64,000 bases of DNA. Origin: Microvirga flocculans ATCC BAA-817. GTDB taxonomy: Bacteria; Pseudomonadota; Alphaproteobacteria; Rhizobiales; Beijerinckiaceae. Location of the stretch: positions 62,001 to 126,000 of the forward strand of contig NZ_JAEA01000006.1 in the NCBI RefSeq assembly GCF_000518665.1, read 5' to 3'. Position 1 is the stretch's first letter, and each line of letters begins with the position of its first letter. The position numbers were made by a program, and so were the translations under genes. Below are positions 48,398-58,906 of this stretch, piece after piece. Under the pieces are notes generated by a model. That model searched no databases and was not told the DNA's origin. It saw nothing but the letters and a program-made list of their open reading frames with translations.

Positions 48398-49537
48398 TCA
48401 GAGTAGGTCATTACGGCTTTCAGCTTCTATTCTCTGGATATTCTCGTGATGAATCCGCGCACTTGCGCGACCCTTCGCGAGTTGCTCGGGCGTGGAAATG
48501 AACACGGAAAGCTCGCCAGACCAGGGGCCGAGGCCCTCGATGTCGAACTCGACTCTGAGGTTCAATCTTTGCCCTTCCAGCTCGAAGGTGGGCACTTCAA
48601 CGCGGTTTACCCGGTTCACGCATGCAAATGGCGTCGACGGTCCGTGTGCGCACTTCTTAATGCTGGGGATCGATGAAAGCCGGATCATTTCCATCATCGC
48701 CAGACGCTTGAACCACGGCGAGTCCTTATACCGCCAGTACAGGTCCGACAGATCGCTGCCATCCCTGATGCGAGCGAACCAGGTGCCACGCGCCATCCCC
48801 AAAGCACGCTCGAAATTCTGAATGTAGGCGTCCATGCCTGAGATCATGCGCCCGGTTTCCGCACACATGCCGACAGCTTCAGCAGTCGCGTCTCGGCGCG
48901 GGGCGGTCTGCTGCAGGCGAAACTGCACCTCGTAGGCGCTGCCCATGCGCTCAACGTTCGGCGCACCGTCCAGAAGGCCGCCGTACCCCAACTCGTTCAT
49001 CAGGATGTACCGCTTTTCCGGCAATTGCCTGTCGAACTCGTGAACCAAGGCGAGGAGGTCACGCGAAGCCCCCTCCACGAAATGGGAGAGCCGCACGCGC
49101 ATGCCGGCCGGCCCCGAGCCAAGGATGTGGCCGACCGCAACGATATCAGACCCGATCGCTACGAGATCGCCTTCTGCTTCGCTTCCATTGTCGCCTAAAC
49201 GGCAGGAGGCTTCATGGTCGCGTCGCATCTGCCGCAGAACCTCGACGCTAAAGCGCTCTTGATCGCGATCGATCAAGACACTGCAGGAGGCGCACAGCCA
49301 TATTCCGTTGTCGATGTGGGAACGCTCTTCAGGGGTCATGTTCGGGTCGTAGCGGCGAGCTCCCGGTCCGGGTGCGGCCGCGCAGATGTGCGCTGCAATC
49401 CCTATCATCGCTACGGCGTCCGGCCTTTCATCGCTGGGGCCGACAGTCGAGCGCTTGCAGTAGGAGCATAGGTAGCCCGCTCGTAGGGCGAGATCGTTCT
49501 TCGTCCGTTGGTTAAAGTCGTCTCTGATGCGAGTCAT
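48398..49537 (-). CDS. HNH-like nuclease-domain protein
   Basis: A 379-residue protein. Residues about 1-110 carry a zinc-HNH-type domain: CSYC, then AHICAAAPGPGARRYDP, then GIWLCASCSVLIDRD, giving two cysteine pairs around the AHI/N core. The C-terminal 270 residues are not recognised; they contain HFVEGASRDLLALVHEF and a beta-rich end. Such HNH-plus-variable-domain proteins are frequent in defence and mobile regions. No strong ribosome binding site is visible at the ATG. Flanked by pseudogenes, it may be part of an accessory insertion. Confidence 0.75.
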   Translation of the reverse strand: MTRIRDDFNQRTKNDLALRAGYLCSYCKRSTVGPSDERPDAVAMIGIAAHICAAAPGPGARRYDPNMTPEERSHIDNGIWLCASCSVLIDRDQERFSVEVLRQMRRDHEASCRLGDNGSEAEGDLVAIGSDIVAVGHILGSGPAGMRVRLSHFVEGASRDLLALVHEFDRQLPEKRYILMNELGYGGLLDGAPNVERMGSAYEVQFRLQQTAPRRDATAEAVGMCAETGRMISGMDAYIQNFERALGMARGTWFARIRDGSDLSDLYWRYKDSPWFKRLAMMEMIRLSSIPSIKKCAHGPSTPFACVNRVNRVEVPTFELEGQRLNLRVEFDIEGLGPWSGELSVFISTPEQLAKGRASARIHHENIQRIEAESRNDLL

Positions 49538-49910
49538 TTTGAGGAGCGCTCATCTAGGAACGGTCTAGAAATAGGTTCGTAGTTTCGATACTGCGATGGG
49601 GCGGAGTGGATTCCCCTGTGCGGCAATGAATTGCACAATCCCCTGAACTCCAAAGGTTTAGGCCAGATGGGCGGCGACCGCGCGCTCAGCAGCAGACGTG
49701 TTCACGGCCACCCGTCAAGGCACCAACGTTGGTTGTCGAGGGCGGTTTGGCAAGCAAGGCCGCTTGGAAGCCATACATCAGGAAGGGCCACTTCTCACAG
49801 GCGGATCAAACCTGATCCCGCGATCGCTCTAGCGGGGGTATGACCGTAGTCTCGCCGGAGCGAAAAGTGTCGCGCGTCCACCCGGAAAGCTCGATGCGGT
49901 TGCGACCGGA
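49538..49910. other. Intergenic gap, no gene seen
   Basis: Short plus-strand frame 49631-49843 has no ribosome binding site or protein-like pattern. No repeats noted. Confidence 0.4.
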
Positions 49911-50999
49911 TCACTTCGCTCGGTAAAGCGCCTCATCGGCCTCCGAGTACACATTGTCAAATGATCCCGACGGCTCGCGCACGGCGACACCGGCTGACAG
50001 GGTCACATGGATCTTCGCACTGGACGTGACGATCGGCGTCGTCTCGACGGTTCGCAGGAGTTCGCCCAGTCCCGCAACGATCTGCTCCACCGAAGCCCTG
50101 GGCGCGATGAGGGCGAACTCCTCTCCACCAAGACGGCCGACCATGCCGTACGCGGACAAGCGGGTCGTCATGAGGGCTCCGACTGTCTGCAGAACGGCGT
50201 CGCCGGCCTGATGCCCATAGGTATCGTTGACGGTCTTGAATTGATCGATGTCGACGATGGCAAGGACCATCGGATGCGATGCCAAAGCTTCGCTCGTCTC
50301 CATGAGGAAGCGCCGGTTTGGCAATCCGGTGAGCACGTCATGCTTGGCGCGGTGCTCGTTGTCGCGCTCCGCGCGCATGGTGGAGATCAACATGGCGCTG
50401 AGGCGGTAGACGGCCTTGCCCATAGCGTAGAGGTAGAAGGGGATCTGAAGCGCCGTCAGCAGCATGATCGGCTCTCCCGACCACACAGCCCCGAGGCAGG
50501 TTGGACCGAAGCTCAGCGCGATCATGGCCGAGGCCAGGCGGGGCGCGGCGAAGTTTCGGAAGCAGATGCCGCCCATCATCGCGGCTGACGAGAGACACGC
50601 CAGGGTGGCGACGACCCAGTCGCCGCTCAGCAAGCTCATGAAGGTCCCCGCCCCCACGCCGAAAGCCCACAGGAGGGCTAGGACAATGTAGAGGTCCGTC
50701 GGGGTCTCGCGACGCTGGTCGGCCGCCCGGTAGGCCGCCAGGATCAGGTATGTGCGCGCGATACACAGGATGGCCTCGAACGCAAACCACACCAGGAAGG
50801 GCGCTTGAGGCTGGCGGAGCGCGATCAACGCCGACACCAAGACGGTGTTGACCACACCGCCGATGAAGATCGGCAGGGTCCCATAAAGGGTTGAGATCAG
50901 GGCCAAGCGGATCTCGTAGGGGACCTCCTGGATCGGATCGGCCAGCCAGCGCGTGATCCGCCATCTGGGCAGGCTGAAGGTGCGGGTCTTGTCGATCAT
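49911..50999 (-). CDS. Membrane-bound diguanylate cyclase (GGDEF)
   Basis: A 362-residue protein with about six N-terminal membrane helices (45-190), a short linker and a C-terminal GGDEF domain (about 205-362). The active-site loop is GGEEF, and HDVLTGLPNRRFL and DIDQFKTVNDTYGHQAGD are intact, so cyclic-di-GMP synthesis is likely. There is no obvious RxxD inhibitory site at the expected position. The start is uncertain: 50999 is chosen, but the frame opens to 51038 with a GTG. It would affect motility, biofilm or envelope state. Confidence 0.9.
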   Translation of the reverse strand: MIDKTRTFSLPRWRITRWLADPIQEVPYEIRLALISTLYGTLPIFIGGVVNTVLVSALIALRQPQAPFLVWFAFEAILCIARTYLILAAYRAADQRRETPTDLYIVLALLWAFGVGAGTFMSLLSGDWVVATLACLSSAAMMGGICFRNFAAPRLASAMIALSFGPTCLGAVWSGEPIMLLTALQIPFYLYAMGKAVYRLSAMLISTMRAERDNEHRAKHDVLTGLPNRRFLMETSEALASHPMVLAIVDIDQFKTVNDTYGHQAGDAVLQTVGALMTTRLSAYGMVGRLGGEEFALIAPRASVEQIVAGLGELLRTVETTPIVTSSAKIHVTLSAGVAVREPSGSFDNVYSEADEALYRAK

Positions 51000-51617
51000 A
51001 GGGCCAGCCTGTGCAGGCTTGAGAACGCGGCTTTGCACCTCGCTCGGGTCCCGGTTCTCCAGCCACAGCGGAGACCCGGAACCTATGCGCCGACCTCAAT
51101 GCCTGCCCTTAAGGGTTGAACTTGTGCCTTGTGAAGCGGATCTGTTAACGCAGTAAGGCTGATTTGTGTCCTAAGACCGCCCTATCCGGTTTATTGGCTG
51201 GACTCCATCCTGACAAGTCCTGGCCCTTGTCGATCTCCGCTCAAGAGCATGTGGGCGAAAGCAATAATGTTGTTTAATAGGTGAGCGGCTCCGACTGGAT
51301 GGTTGGCCGCCCTCCGTTTGGTCATCGTCTGGTGCTGGCGTCCGATACCCTGCAGCATCGGGCCGCGTTCGGGCTCCTGACTAGGTCAGCCGGATGTTCG
51401 ATGCTCCGGCAGCGCCGCAGGGGCTTGTCGAGCCACCCTGTGGGGCGATCTCGGAAAATGTACTGCTCCCGCAATCGCAACGCACCCGGTTTGGGGTCCA
51501 GGCAGCTCACGCTGAAGCCAGCCGTTCATCCCCGCCGGAACAGGAGCATGATCCTCTGCGCCACGTGAAGAGCCGGCTTTACCCGGCAGTTGCGCGAGAG
51601 GGTGCATCCGACGTCGC
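51000..51617. other. Long gap without a supported gene
   Basis: About 600 bases between the GGDEF gene start and the end of the AlbA_2 pseudogene. The frames here are short, arginine- and serine-rich and without ribosome binding sites. The AT-richer patch around 51130-51290 probably holds the GGDEF promoter. Confidence 0.4.
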
Positions 51618-52945
51618 TCACGGAACAAAAGGCGCGTCGACCACCTGCCACATCAGCGGTAGATCGAGTTCGACGGCCGCGATCGGTCCGCCCACCTGCC
51701 TCCCCATGGCGTTCCACAGGTCATGCTGGATGGCCTCCACCAGGACAGGTGCCCCCGATCGCCCCTCTAATAGGTACCGGGGGAACAAGGTGCGCGGTTG
51801 CTGGAACCGGAGAACGCCCGGCTGCACCGGGCCGTGGAAGTAGTGCACGTCGACCACGCCGCGCGTCACAATCTCCAGCTCAACCTCGTATGGGATCGCC
51901 GTCAGGTGCGCGCGCACCCGGAATATCTCGAGCGTGAAGAGCAGTCCGAAGATTTGGGCGAGCACGTGCTCGACCGGGAGAACGGCAGGGTCGCTCACGC
52001 TTGGCGCGCGCATGAAGATGCTCTCGACGATCCCGTCGCCGCGTACCAGCTGCTGGTGCAGGTAATCTTCGGGGCCCCCTCCCGGCGCTCGTAGCCCCAT
52101 GCGCGCAGCGCAGGCCGGAAGAACTGTGGTTCTGTCAGGGCCGGGAAGGACAGCCCCTGCCCGCTTCCTGCACGTATGACGGGGCCGATCCCCAGCTTCA
52201 AATCGGCGCGGCCGGTCACGTTCGCCAAGGCAACGGGCAGGATCGGCACCGCCGTACAGCGGATTGCGAAGCCGGTCGGGATCGGCTGGTTCGGGGCCCA
52301 GCCGGAGATGTTGAGCTTCGACGCCCGGTCCGAGCTGTAGGCGTTCCAGACCTCGCCGAAAGCGTCCCGGCGTCCGGCGAAGAGACGCTCGACGGTCTCG
52401 CTGGTCCGCGCACGCTCCAGGGTGATCGTCTGGATGTCCAGCATCCCGACGGGCAGCGAGCTCGACCCGATGCGGCGGTAGCATTTGCGCTCGGTCCGGT
52501 TCCAATGGGGCGCCAGGGGCGAAGGCGCCACCCGGACGACGAGGACGCCCTCCCCTGTGGCCGGATCGGTCACCACCGGCGTGATTTCGGGCGACAGCAG
52601 ACGCGGCTCGACGCAGTCCCGCAGGACGCTCTCGAACCTGGCCGCGAGTTCCCCGACCCGCGGTACTGGCGTGAGCGCCGCCGAGCGTTTCGGTTCGTCG
52701 TCGCTTTCTTGGATGCCGACGTAAAGCGTGCCGCCGAACGAGTTGGCGAAGGCGACGAGTTCCTTGATCAGATCGTTCTGCCCATCGCGCGTGAGGTTCC
52801 CTTCCGAAGCCCAGGGGCCCGAAACCGCCTGCTTGAACTCGGTCACCGGATCTTCCAGAACGCCGGCGGTCGCCAACGCCGCGACGTCGCCGGCAGTCAG
52901 TTGCGCGGGAGCCTTGGCGAGGATGGTGTCGATGGTGGACGTCAT
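51618..52945 (-). pseudogene. AlbA_2/Schlafen-type DNA-binding protein, frameshifted
   Basis: The first 290 residues (from the ATG at 52945, after GAGGG) carry an AlbA_2 domain: EFKQAVSG, ELVAFANSFGGTLYVGIQE and CYRRIGSSSLPV. Near 52072-52085 the frame breaks in a run of G and C. Adding one base restores REGGPEDYLHQQLVRGDGIV and a continuous frame to 51618, ending with a conserved-looking domain (YEVELEIVTRGVVDVHYF). The total becomes 443 codons exactly. Because the lesion is in a homopolymer, a sequencing error is possible. AlbA_2 proteins are common in phage-defence and toxin contexts; function here unknown. Confidence 0.78.
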
Positions 52946-53127
52946 GATGCCCTCACAGGACTGGAACGATTGCCGCATCGCCCCGGTGGTGGCCGGCGCG
53001 GGTGGAAGGGTTTAGGGCGGCGGTGGCCTTTCCCTCTTCAGCGGCCATTGCCCGTGGCGGCCCCGCATCGCCCCGCGTCCGTTCACGGACCCGAAGCCGG
53101 TTGGCAGAGATCGTGGCCTGCATGAGG

Positions 53128-55628
53128 TCACTTGGCATTGCGCTTCCGGGTGCATGGCCGGGTGTAACGTTCGATGAAGGCGGCCGGGACGAACCCGTGC
53201 TGCTCGAGAAGCGCTCGGATCCGCTTGATGTCGCTGCGGACCTCCTCGCTCGCCAAAGCCGTGCCGAACGCTTCCACCGCCTTCTTCAGCTTGTCCAGCT
53301 TCTGGGCTTCGATCACGCGCAGCCCCTCAGGGGGAGAGGACGTGGGATCCAGCACGCGCACCGGGTGGATGATGACGGGGACGCCGGTCGACGTCCCATA
53401 CTGGCTTGCGAACCAGTTCAGGGACCCCGCGAGCTGGTCGACGTCGCTCTTTGCGATCTCGTCTGATGCCGAGCCGCTTTTGCATTCGATGACGAGGAAA
53501 CCCGCCTCGTCCGAGAGGGCCCACAGATTGTCGGGGCCGCGCCTGAAATCGCGCTCCGGCCGCTGCGGCACGAAGCCGAGCAGGTGGCCCAGGTCGTGGA
53601 CCGCGCTTTCGAACCCCTCCACGGCGCGCGGATCCGAGGTGAAGACGAGGCGCTCGACGATGTCGCGGACGTGCAGGCGCAGGGCCGCGCCGGACGCTTG
53701 CGCGCCGGCGAACTCCTTCACGCGCTTCGCCTGGCTCGCTCCGGCCGCGGTGACCCGGTCGTAGAGCGCGCCTTGGACCGGCTGGAGGACCTGGCGGTTG
53801 AATTTGCGCGCGTCGCCGAGAAGGCGCTGCGCGTCGGCCTTGTCGTAGAGGTTCGCGATCTCCGCGGCCGCTGCGAGGAGCCAGCCCTTGACCATCGGCT
53901 CGTCCTGGGCGCCAGCCGCCGTCTGGAGGACCTTCACGGCCTGCGGCTCGCGTCGCTCCCGCGCGAGATCGAAGGCCTCCCGCAACGCGAGCTGGACCGG
54001 ATCCACCCGCAGGACGTCGTTGGCTCCAATGTCCGCGAGGGCTTTGCGGTGGACCGCGATCCAGCCCTTGTCCCGGCTTAGGCAGGCCTGCGCGGCCTCG
54101 TCGATGGCGGCGCGCCCGCCGGCCTTGATCTGCTTGGCGAGCTTGCCCGAGAGCTCGAGCTGGGCGCGGCTGGCCTGTCCGAGTAAGGCCTTGCCCTCGT
54201 TCGAGAGCAGGCGCCGGACGAGGCGCGTCCCGAAGAGGATCACCAGGCAGTGGTCCCCGTTCGAGCGGATGCCCCGGCCCATGCCCTATTCGATGCGTTG
54301 CATCTGGCGCCGCAGCCCCGCGCCCTCCTCGCCGAGGCCCGTGGTCTCCACCCGCTCGACGAGGCTCTCGCTCTCAGGCAAGTCCACCAGGGCGAGGACG
54401 CGGCAGGCATCGTCGGGGAGATCAATTCCGTCATAGCGATTGACGAGGACCACGAGGCCGACATGGCCTTCGCGCAGCCGGCGCAGGCCGGCTTCGACCG
54501 CGCTGCCCTGCAGCACCGCATCGGCGATGCCTTTCCACTGCTTGGCGGCCTCGGCCGACGGAACGATGACGACGGCGTTCCGGCGCTTGGCGAAAGCCTG
54601 CATCATCGCCTTGAGATCTGTGAGGGAGAACTCAGGGTCGAGCTCCTGCGGCATGAGGATCATGCGCTCGCCCAGGTCGCCGGCCGACGCCGGCGCGATC
54701 GGGCCATTCAGGACAACAGGGTCGGCACCGAAGTCGGTGACCAGTACGCTGTCGTCGGCCAGGGTGGCGGTCATGTAGATCCGCCGCCGGGCTCCGGCCG
54801 CGGCGTTGACCACGTCCATGGGCACGCAGGGCGGAGCGATCTCCAGGCCGCGCCCGTCGATGACGCACCGGCAGTGCGGCAGCACCTCCTCGATCAGGTC
54901 CAGCTTGAACCGCAGGCCCTCGTCGTCGCGGTGACGGAAAAGGAGCTCGCCACCTGCTCCTGCTTCTCCTGCCAGGCCCAGAACGGCACGGTCAGGTAGG
55001 ACGGCTTCGCGTCGCCGTTCGTGATGCGGCGGAACGCGCTCGCGCTCTGGGCCTTCAAGTCGCCGCCGAACAAGTCCAACAAGGCCGCGTGCAGCGAGTG
55101 GCCGGCGGGCAGCGCGATACGGAACTGCTCGCGCACCTTGTCGAGGCAGGCATGGGCGTCGTCGACCACCAGTGCTCCGACCCGCTTCTTGGTGCCGTCG
55201 CGTCCGACGCCGAACACGGAGCGGCCGTTGACCAACTTGAGGACGTTGACGACCAGGATCGCCTCGCCCGACGCGAATCCCGGATCGTCCGCGTCCGTCG
55301 TGGTGGCGATGCCGAGGAGGTCAGCCTCCTGCACCACCTGGCTGACGAGGTAGTTGTCCGGCACCAGGTAGACGGCCGGCCCGACACCCTCGGCGAGGCT
55401 GCTCTGCAGGATGAGGAGCCCGACGCAGGTCTTGCCGCTGCCGACGTTCATCTTGATCGCGAGGTCGCGCTCCTCGCGCCGCTCGTACCAGATGTCGAGC
55501 ACCTGACCCTGGACGTCGCGGAGATAGCCGAACTCCGGGCTCTTCCCGGGCAAGGCCGCAAAGATTTTCTTCGGATTGGTCACGACCTCCTGGTCGTCGT
55601 CGAGAAGCGCCTGAAAGTCGATCGTCAT
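53128..55628 (-). pseudogene. Superfamily 2 helicase with PD-(D/E)XK-like C-terminus, broken twice
   Basis: The ATG at 55628 starts a frame with Walker A MNVGSGKT near residue 75 and a DDAH Walker B. A one-base loss near 54945-54955 shifts the frame; restoring it continues with ELLFRHRDDEGLRF and the helicase motifs IYMTATLADD and RYDGIDLP. TAG at 54286-54288 then interrupts QMQRIE/GMGRGIRS just before motif VI, and the frame runs on to 53128. The C-terminal part has LSDEAGFLVIECKSG, a plausible PD-(D/E)XK nuclease core. With one base added the length is 834 codons. It resembles restriction-like helicase-nucleases of defence systems. Divergent from the DUF4365-type gene. Confidence 0.82.
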
Positions 55629-56004
55629 ATAGCCCCTTGCCCTGCAAATGTCGCTGAAACATGCCGCTGGAGCAGCCTTGCTTCGCCTCTGGTTTCGAGG
55701 GCGGCTGATGAGCCAATCATCATGGCAATTTCGCGACAGTCGCTCTCGATCCGGCGGCAGCCAGACCGGCAGGCATCGTTTGGGGCAGCGGGGGGTGTCG
55801 AGGACGCTGTGGACGTGCAGCCCGATGACCACTCTCGATTCGGCTACGCCTGCGCGAGGGCAGCCCTGGCACTGCCGCGTCCGGTGCATCAAGGACGGGA
55901 CCGGCTGGCAATCGGTGGCCGCCGACCATCAGGATGGGCCGCAGCGGGGCGTGCGAAGATTCGGTTGCCCTGGGTGGGCGCCAACAAGGTGGGATTGGAG
56001 CGAC
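55629..56004. other. Divergent intergenic region between helicase and DUF4365-type genes
   Basis: A longer plus-strand frame continues from the DUF4365-type gene into this gap, but the upstream part is arginine-rich and lacks a start signal. The region should hold both divergent promoters. Confidence 0.45.
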
Positions 56005-57288
56005 ATGACGACGGCGGGTTCGACCTCAGGCGAGCTTCACGACGCGACGCCGCCATGGCTGAAGGCCATGGAGCACGGCGTCTTGGGCGAGACGCGCGCC
56101 CGCGCCTTCCTGCTCGAGCGCTTCTGGGTGCTGAGCCGCTCCGTCGACGTCGACGGGGCCGACTACCTCATCCAGCGCCGGCTCACCGCGAAGACCTTCC
56201 TGGACATGGAGCCGCCTCGCCTAGGCGTCGTCCAGGTGAAGTTCATCCAGGACGGCGGCACCTACATCACGCTGCCCAAGAGCTACGTGGCCGGCCAGGC
56301 CGGCCAACCATTCGGTGAGTTCTTTCTCTTGGTCTGTTCGGGCCACGAGGACGAACAGCGCATGTTCCTGCTGTCCGCTGCCGAGATCATGCGCGAGTTC
56401 ACGGAGAAGGAGCGGGACGGCAAGGCCGTCCTGACGCTCAAGGGCTCCGATCTCCTCGGTGGGACAAACTATCGCGTCCTGCTGCAGGGCGCCGCGCTGA
56501 GCAAGATCGAGCATGCCCTGACCATCGCGGACCTCTTCGCCAACCGTCGCTTCCTGTTCAGCAGCGGGTACGTCGATGTCGACCAGAGCCACATCGACCA
56601 TGACTACCTGCTGCCGCTCGACAACGAATGGGGCAGCATCAAGCAGGAATTCTATCGCAACAAGATGAAGCTCCAGTCCACCCTCTACGAGATGGAGAGC
56701 GTTATCAAGGCGATGGGAAAGATCCTGCGCTTGACCGATCCTGACGAGGCATGCCGTCTCTATCATAGTCATATCGCCCCCCACCTCGTTTCGGACGGGT
56801 GGAAGACGAGCCTGTCATTCACCTGCGACGCGTTCGAAGATGAAGACTTCCAGATCACGATCCGGAAGCACAAGGAGCGCTTGGCCAAGCTCCGGGAGCT
56901 GAAGGTGGAGAGCAGCTACTTCGCCCTTCTCGCCGCCTATGAGGCGGCGATGCGGACCCAGGTGCCCGCCGTCGTGGCTGCCGGCGGACGCGTCATCCGG
57001 GTCGCGGTGACCTACGCCCCGGAAGATCTGTTGAACCCGAGGGTCTACGTCACGGCGCAGGCGGGCCCGGCGCCGACACACGCGATCCAGACGTCGGACC
57101 GGGGCCGCCAGACGCTCGCCTTCGACCTGACGCGGGTGCTGCCCGACATCTCCCTCGAGGCCGGGTCCGCGCCGGCCGATGTTGCGGCCGCCGTAGAGAA
57201 GCAGCTTTACCTCCTGCGGCGCCCGTTCCAGGCCGAGTTGGACAAGCTCTACCTGGAAGAAGACCCCGCCGTCTTCTGGACGGAGTGA
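56005..57288 (+). CDS. DUF4365-type nuclease-like protein
   Basis: A 427-residue protein. Residues about 25-150 contain a DUF4365-like restriction-nuclease core: LGETRARAFLLERFWVLSRS, DVDGADYLIQ and a downstream VVQVKFI, giving the D-x(n)-QVK pattern of PD-(D/E)XK enzymes. The remaining two thirds are helical and not recognised. The start at 56005 has GGAG five bases upstream. Unlike its neighbours it is intact. It is divergent from the broken helicase-nuclease, and the pair may have formed one defence unit (inference). Confidence 0.72.
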   Translation: MTTAGSTSGELHDATPPWLKAMEHGVLGETRARAFLLERFWVLSRSVDVDGADYLIQRRLTAKTFLDMEPPRLGVVQVKFIQDGGTYITLPKSYVAGQAGQPFGEFFLLVCSGHEDEQRMFLLSAAEIMREFTEKERDGKAVLTLKGSDLLGGTNYRVLLQGAALSKIEHALTIADLFANRRFLFSSGYVDVDQSHIDHDYLLPLDNEWGSIKQEFYRNKMKLQSTLYEMESVIKAMGKILRLTDPDEACRLYHSHIAPHLVSDGWKTSLSFTCDAFEDEDFQITIRKHKERLAKLRELKVESSYFALLAAYEAAMRTQVPAVVAAGGRVIRVAVTYAPEDLLNPRVYVTAQAGPAPTHAIQTSDRGRQTLAFDLTRVLPDISLEAGSAPADVAAAVEKQLYLLRRPFQAELDKLYLEEDPAVFWTE

Positions 57289-57446
57289 GCGACCATGAGG
57301 CGGCGGCGCAGCCGTCCCAATCGGTCCGCTCCCAGTTCCGCGCGTCCACTCCTCGAGCCTGCCCGCAACGACACTGAGCCCACCGATGCCGGGCCGGGAT
57401 CCGCGTCGCGTTTCCGCACCGTGCAAGCTCTGGCTTACCGGGGCGT

Positions 57447-57932
57447 CTACTTGGGGACGGCGAGCTTGACGAAGATCGAGCCGGACCGCACCTCTCCCGA
57501 GAGGCCGTCGACGTAGCGCACCTGGAACCAGCCCCCACGCACGTCCAGAAGCTCCAGCAGGTGCCCCGGCGCCAGCTTGTCGCGCGAGCGGGACTTCGTC
57601 GTCGGGAGTTCCCTCACATGAGCCGTGCGGGCCACCGCCAAGCGGACCGGCTCCTTGGGCGAGGCGGCTTCATCGTTCTGCCTTGCGATCTCGTCCCGGA
57701 TGTCGGAGAGGCGGGTTTCCGCGACGGTGAAGCCCTTCTCGATGGCCCTGCTGGTGGCCTCCTGGTCACCCGAGCCGCCGTAGTCGTTCGCAAGCGCCAG
57801 CATGGCTACCAAAAGGGCGAGGAGATCGATGATCGACTGCCGCTCGATCCACGACTTCGCCCGCGCGAGGTGATGGACGAGCGTCGCGGTGTCGGACGTG
57901 AACCGAGCTCCACATTTTCGCAAGAACGGCAC
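57447..57932 (-). CDS. Membrane-anchored SH3-domain protein
   Basis: A 161-residue protein with a hydrophobic helix at about 35-52 (IIDLLALLVAMLALAN), a charged coiled segment, and a C-terminal bacterial SH3-like domain (about 97-158; AHVRELPTTKSRSRDKLAPG, then LLDVRGGWFQVRYVDG). Bacterial SH3 domains often bind cell-wall peptides, but orientation is unclear. No good ribosome binding site is seen at the ATG; start uncertain. It is convergent with the DUF4365-type gene. Confidence 0.65.
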   Translation of the reverse strand: MPFLRKCGARFTSDTATLVHHLARAKSWIERQSIIDLLALLVAMLALANDYGGSGDQEATSRAIEKGFTVAETRLSDIRDEIARQNDEAASPKEPVRLAVARTAHVRELPTTKSRSRDKLAPGHLLELLDVRGGWFQVRYVDGLSGEVRSGSIFVKLAVPK

Positions 57933-57960
57933 ACTCCGTTTCTGCTAATTGCCACCGGCC

Positions 57961-58902
57961 ATGCTCGCCGAACCTAAACGTTCCGTAATTTTGTTTTGGG
58001 CCATGTGCCTCATTTGGGGGGCGACATGGATCGCGATCAAGGTCGGCGTGGCCCTTGTCCCTCCCATCCTGTTCTCAGGAACCCGGTTCGTGATGGCCGG
58101 CGCTCTCCTGCTCGCCTACCGCTGGGCTGCGGGCCACCCGATCACCATCCAGCGGCAGGACTGTCCGCGCTTGACCGTGGCAACCCTGTTCATGGTGACC
58201 CTCACCTATGCCCTTCTGTTCTGGGGCGCCCTTCATGTGTCCTCCGGGCTCGCGGCCGTCATTGACCTGTCGTTCCTGCCTGTGGCGCTTCTCGCCTTCG
58301 CGGTTGCCCTCGGAGAGGAGCAGCTGCACAGCCGTCGGCTCGGCGCTCTTGTCCTGGGCATTTCAGGACTGCTCCTCCTCTTCGGCCCCAAAGCTTTTGT
58401 CGGACAGGATAGCTCCACCCTTGAGCTCTGGGGTGGGGCCGCGATTGCCTTGTCCGCCCTCATCTACGCTGCTGGATCGGTGCTCGCACGCCCGCTCCTG
58501 CGCCATTACCCCAGCACCTTGATCTCGGGGCACACCCTTCTCTGGGGTGGTGCCCTGACGACGCTCGCGGCACTCGCATTTGAGCCTGGTGCCTCGGACG
58601 CCCTGCCCCCCCGCTGGAATGCCTCCGCGTGGGCATCGTGGCTGTTCCTCGTGCTGGGCGGCTCAATCGCCGCCTACACGATCTATTTGAAGCTCGTCCG
58701 GGATTGGGGCCCCTCCCGCGCCGGTGCATACTGCTTCGTCTCGCCCGCGATCGCGGTGCTGCTCGGGATGATTGTCCTGAATGAGACTGTGACGCCCCAC
58801 GAGTGGGCAGGCATGGCGATCATGCTCGCAGCCGCGTGGCTCGCCATCCGCAATGCCCCTGCCTTTGTCCCGGAGCGACCCATGTCGCAGGAAATGGAGT
58901 AA
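57961..58902 (+). CDS. EamA/DMT family exporter
   Basis: A 313-residue protein with ten predicted helices in two EamA repeats (about 10-140 and 155-290). The opening MCLIWGATWIAIKVG and the second-repeat motifs SPAIAVLLGMIVLNE are typical. Drug/metabolite transporters of this kind export amino acids, purines or other metabolites; substrate unknown. The start ATG at 57961 has no clear ribosome binding site, and a TTG 12 bases earlier is an alternative. It is followed by a VOC gene 4 bases downstream, so the two are cotranscribed. Confidence 0.92.
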   Translation: MLAEPKRSVILFWAMCLIWGATWIAIKVGVALVPPILFSGTRFVMAGALLLAYRWAAGHPITIQRQDCPRLTVATLFMVTLTYALLFWGALHVSSGLAAVIDLSFLPVALLAFAVALGEEQLHSRRLGALVLGISGLLLLFGPKAFVGQDSSTLELWGGAAIALSALIYAAGSVLARPLLRHYPSTLISGHTLLWGGALTTLAALAFEPGASDALPPRWNASAWASWLFLVLGGSIAAYTIYLKLVRDWGPSRAGAYCFVSPAIAVLLGMIVLNETVTPHEWAGMAIMLAAAWLAIRNAPAFVPERPMSQEME

Positions 58903-58906
58903 ATGA

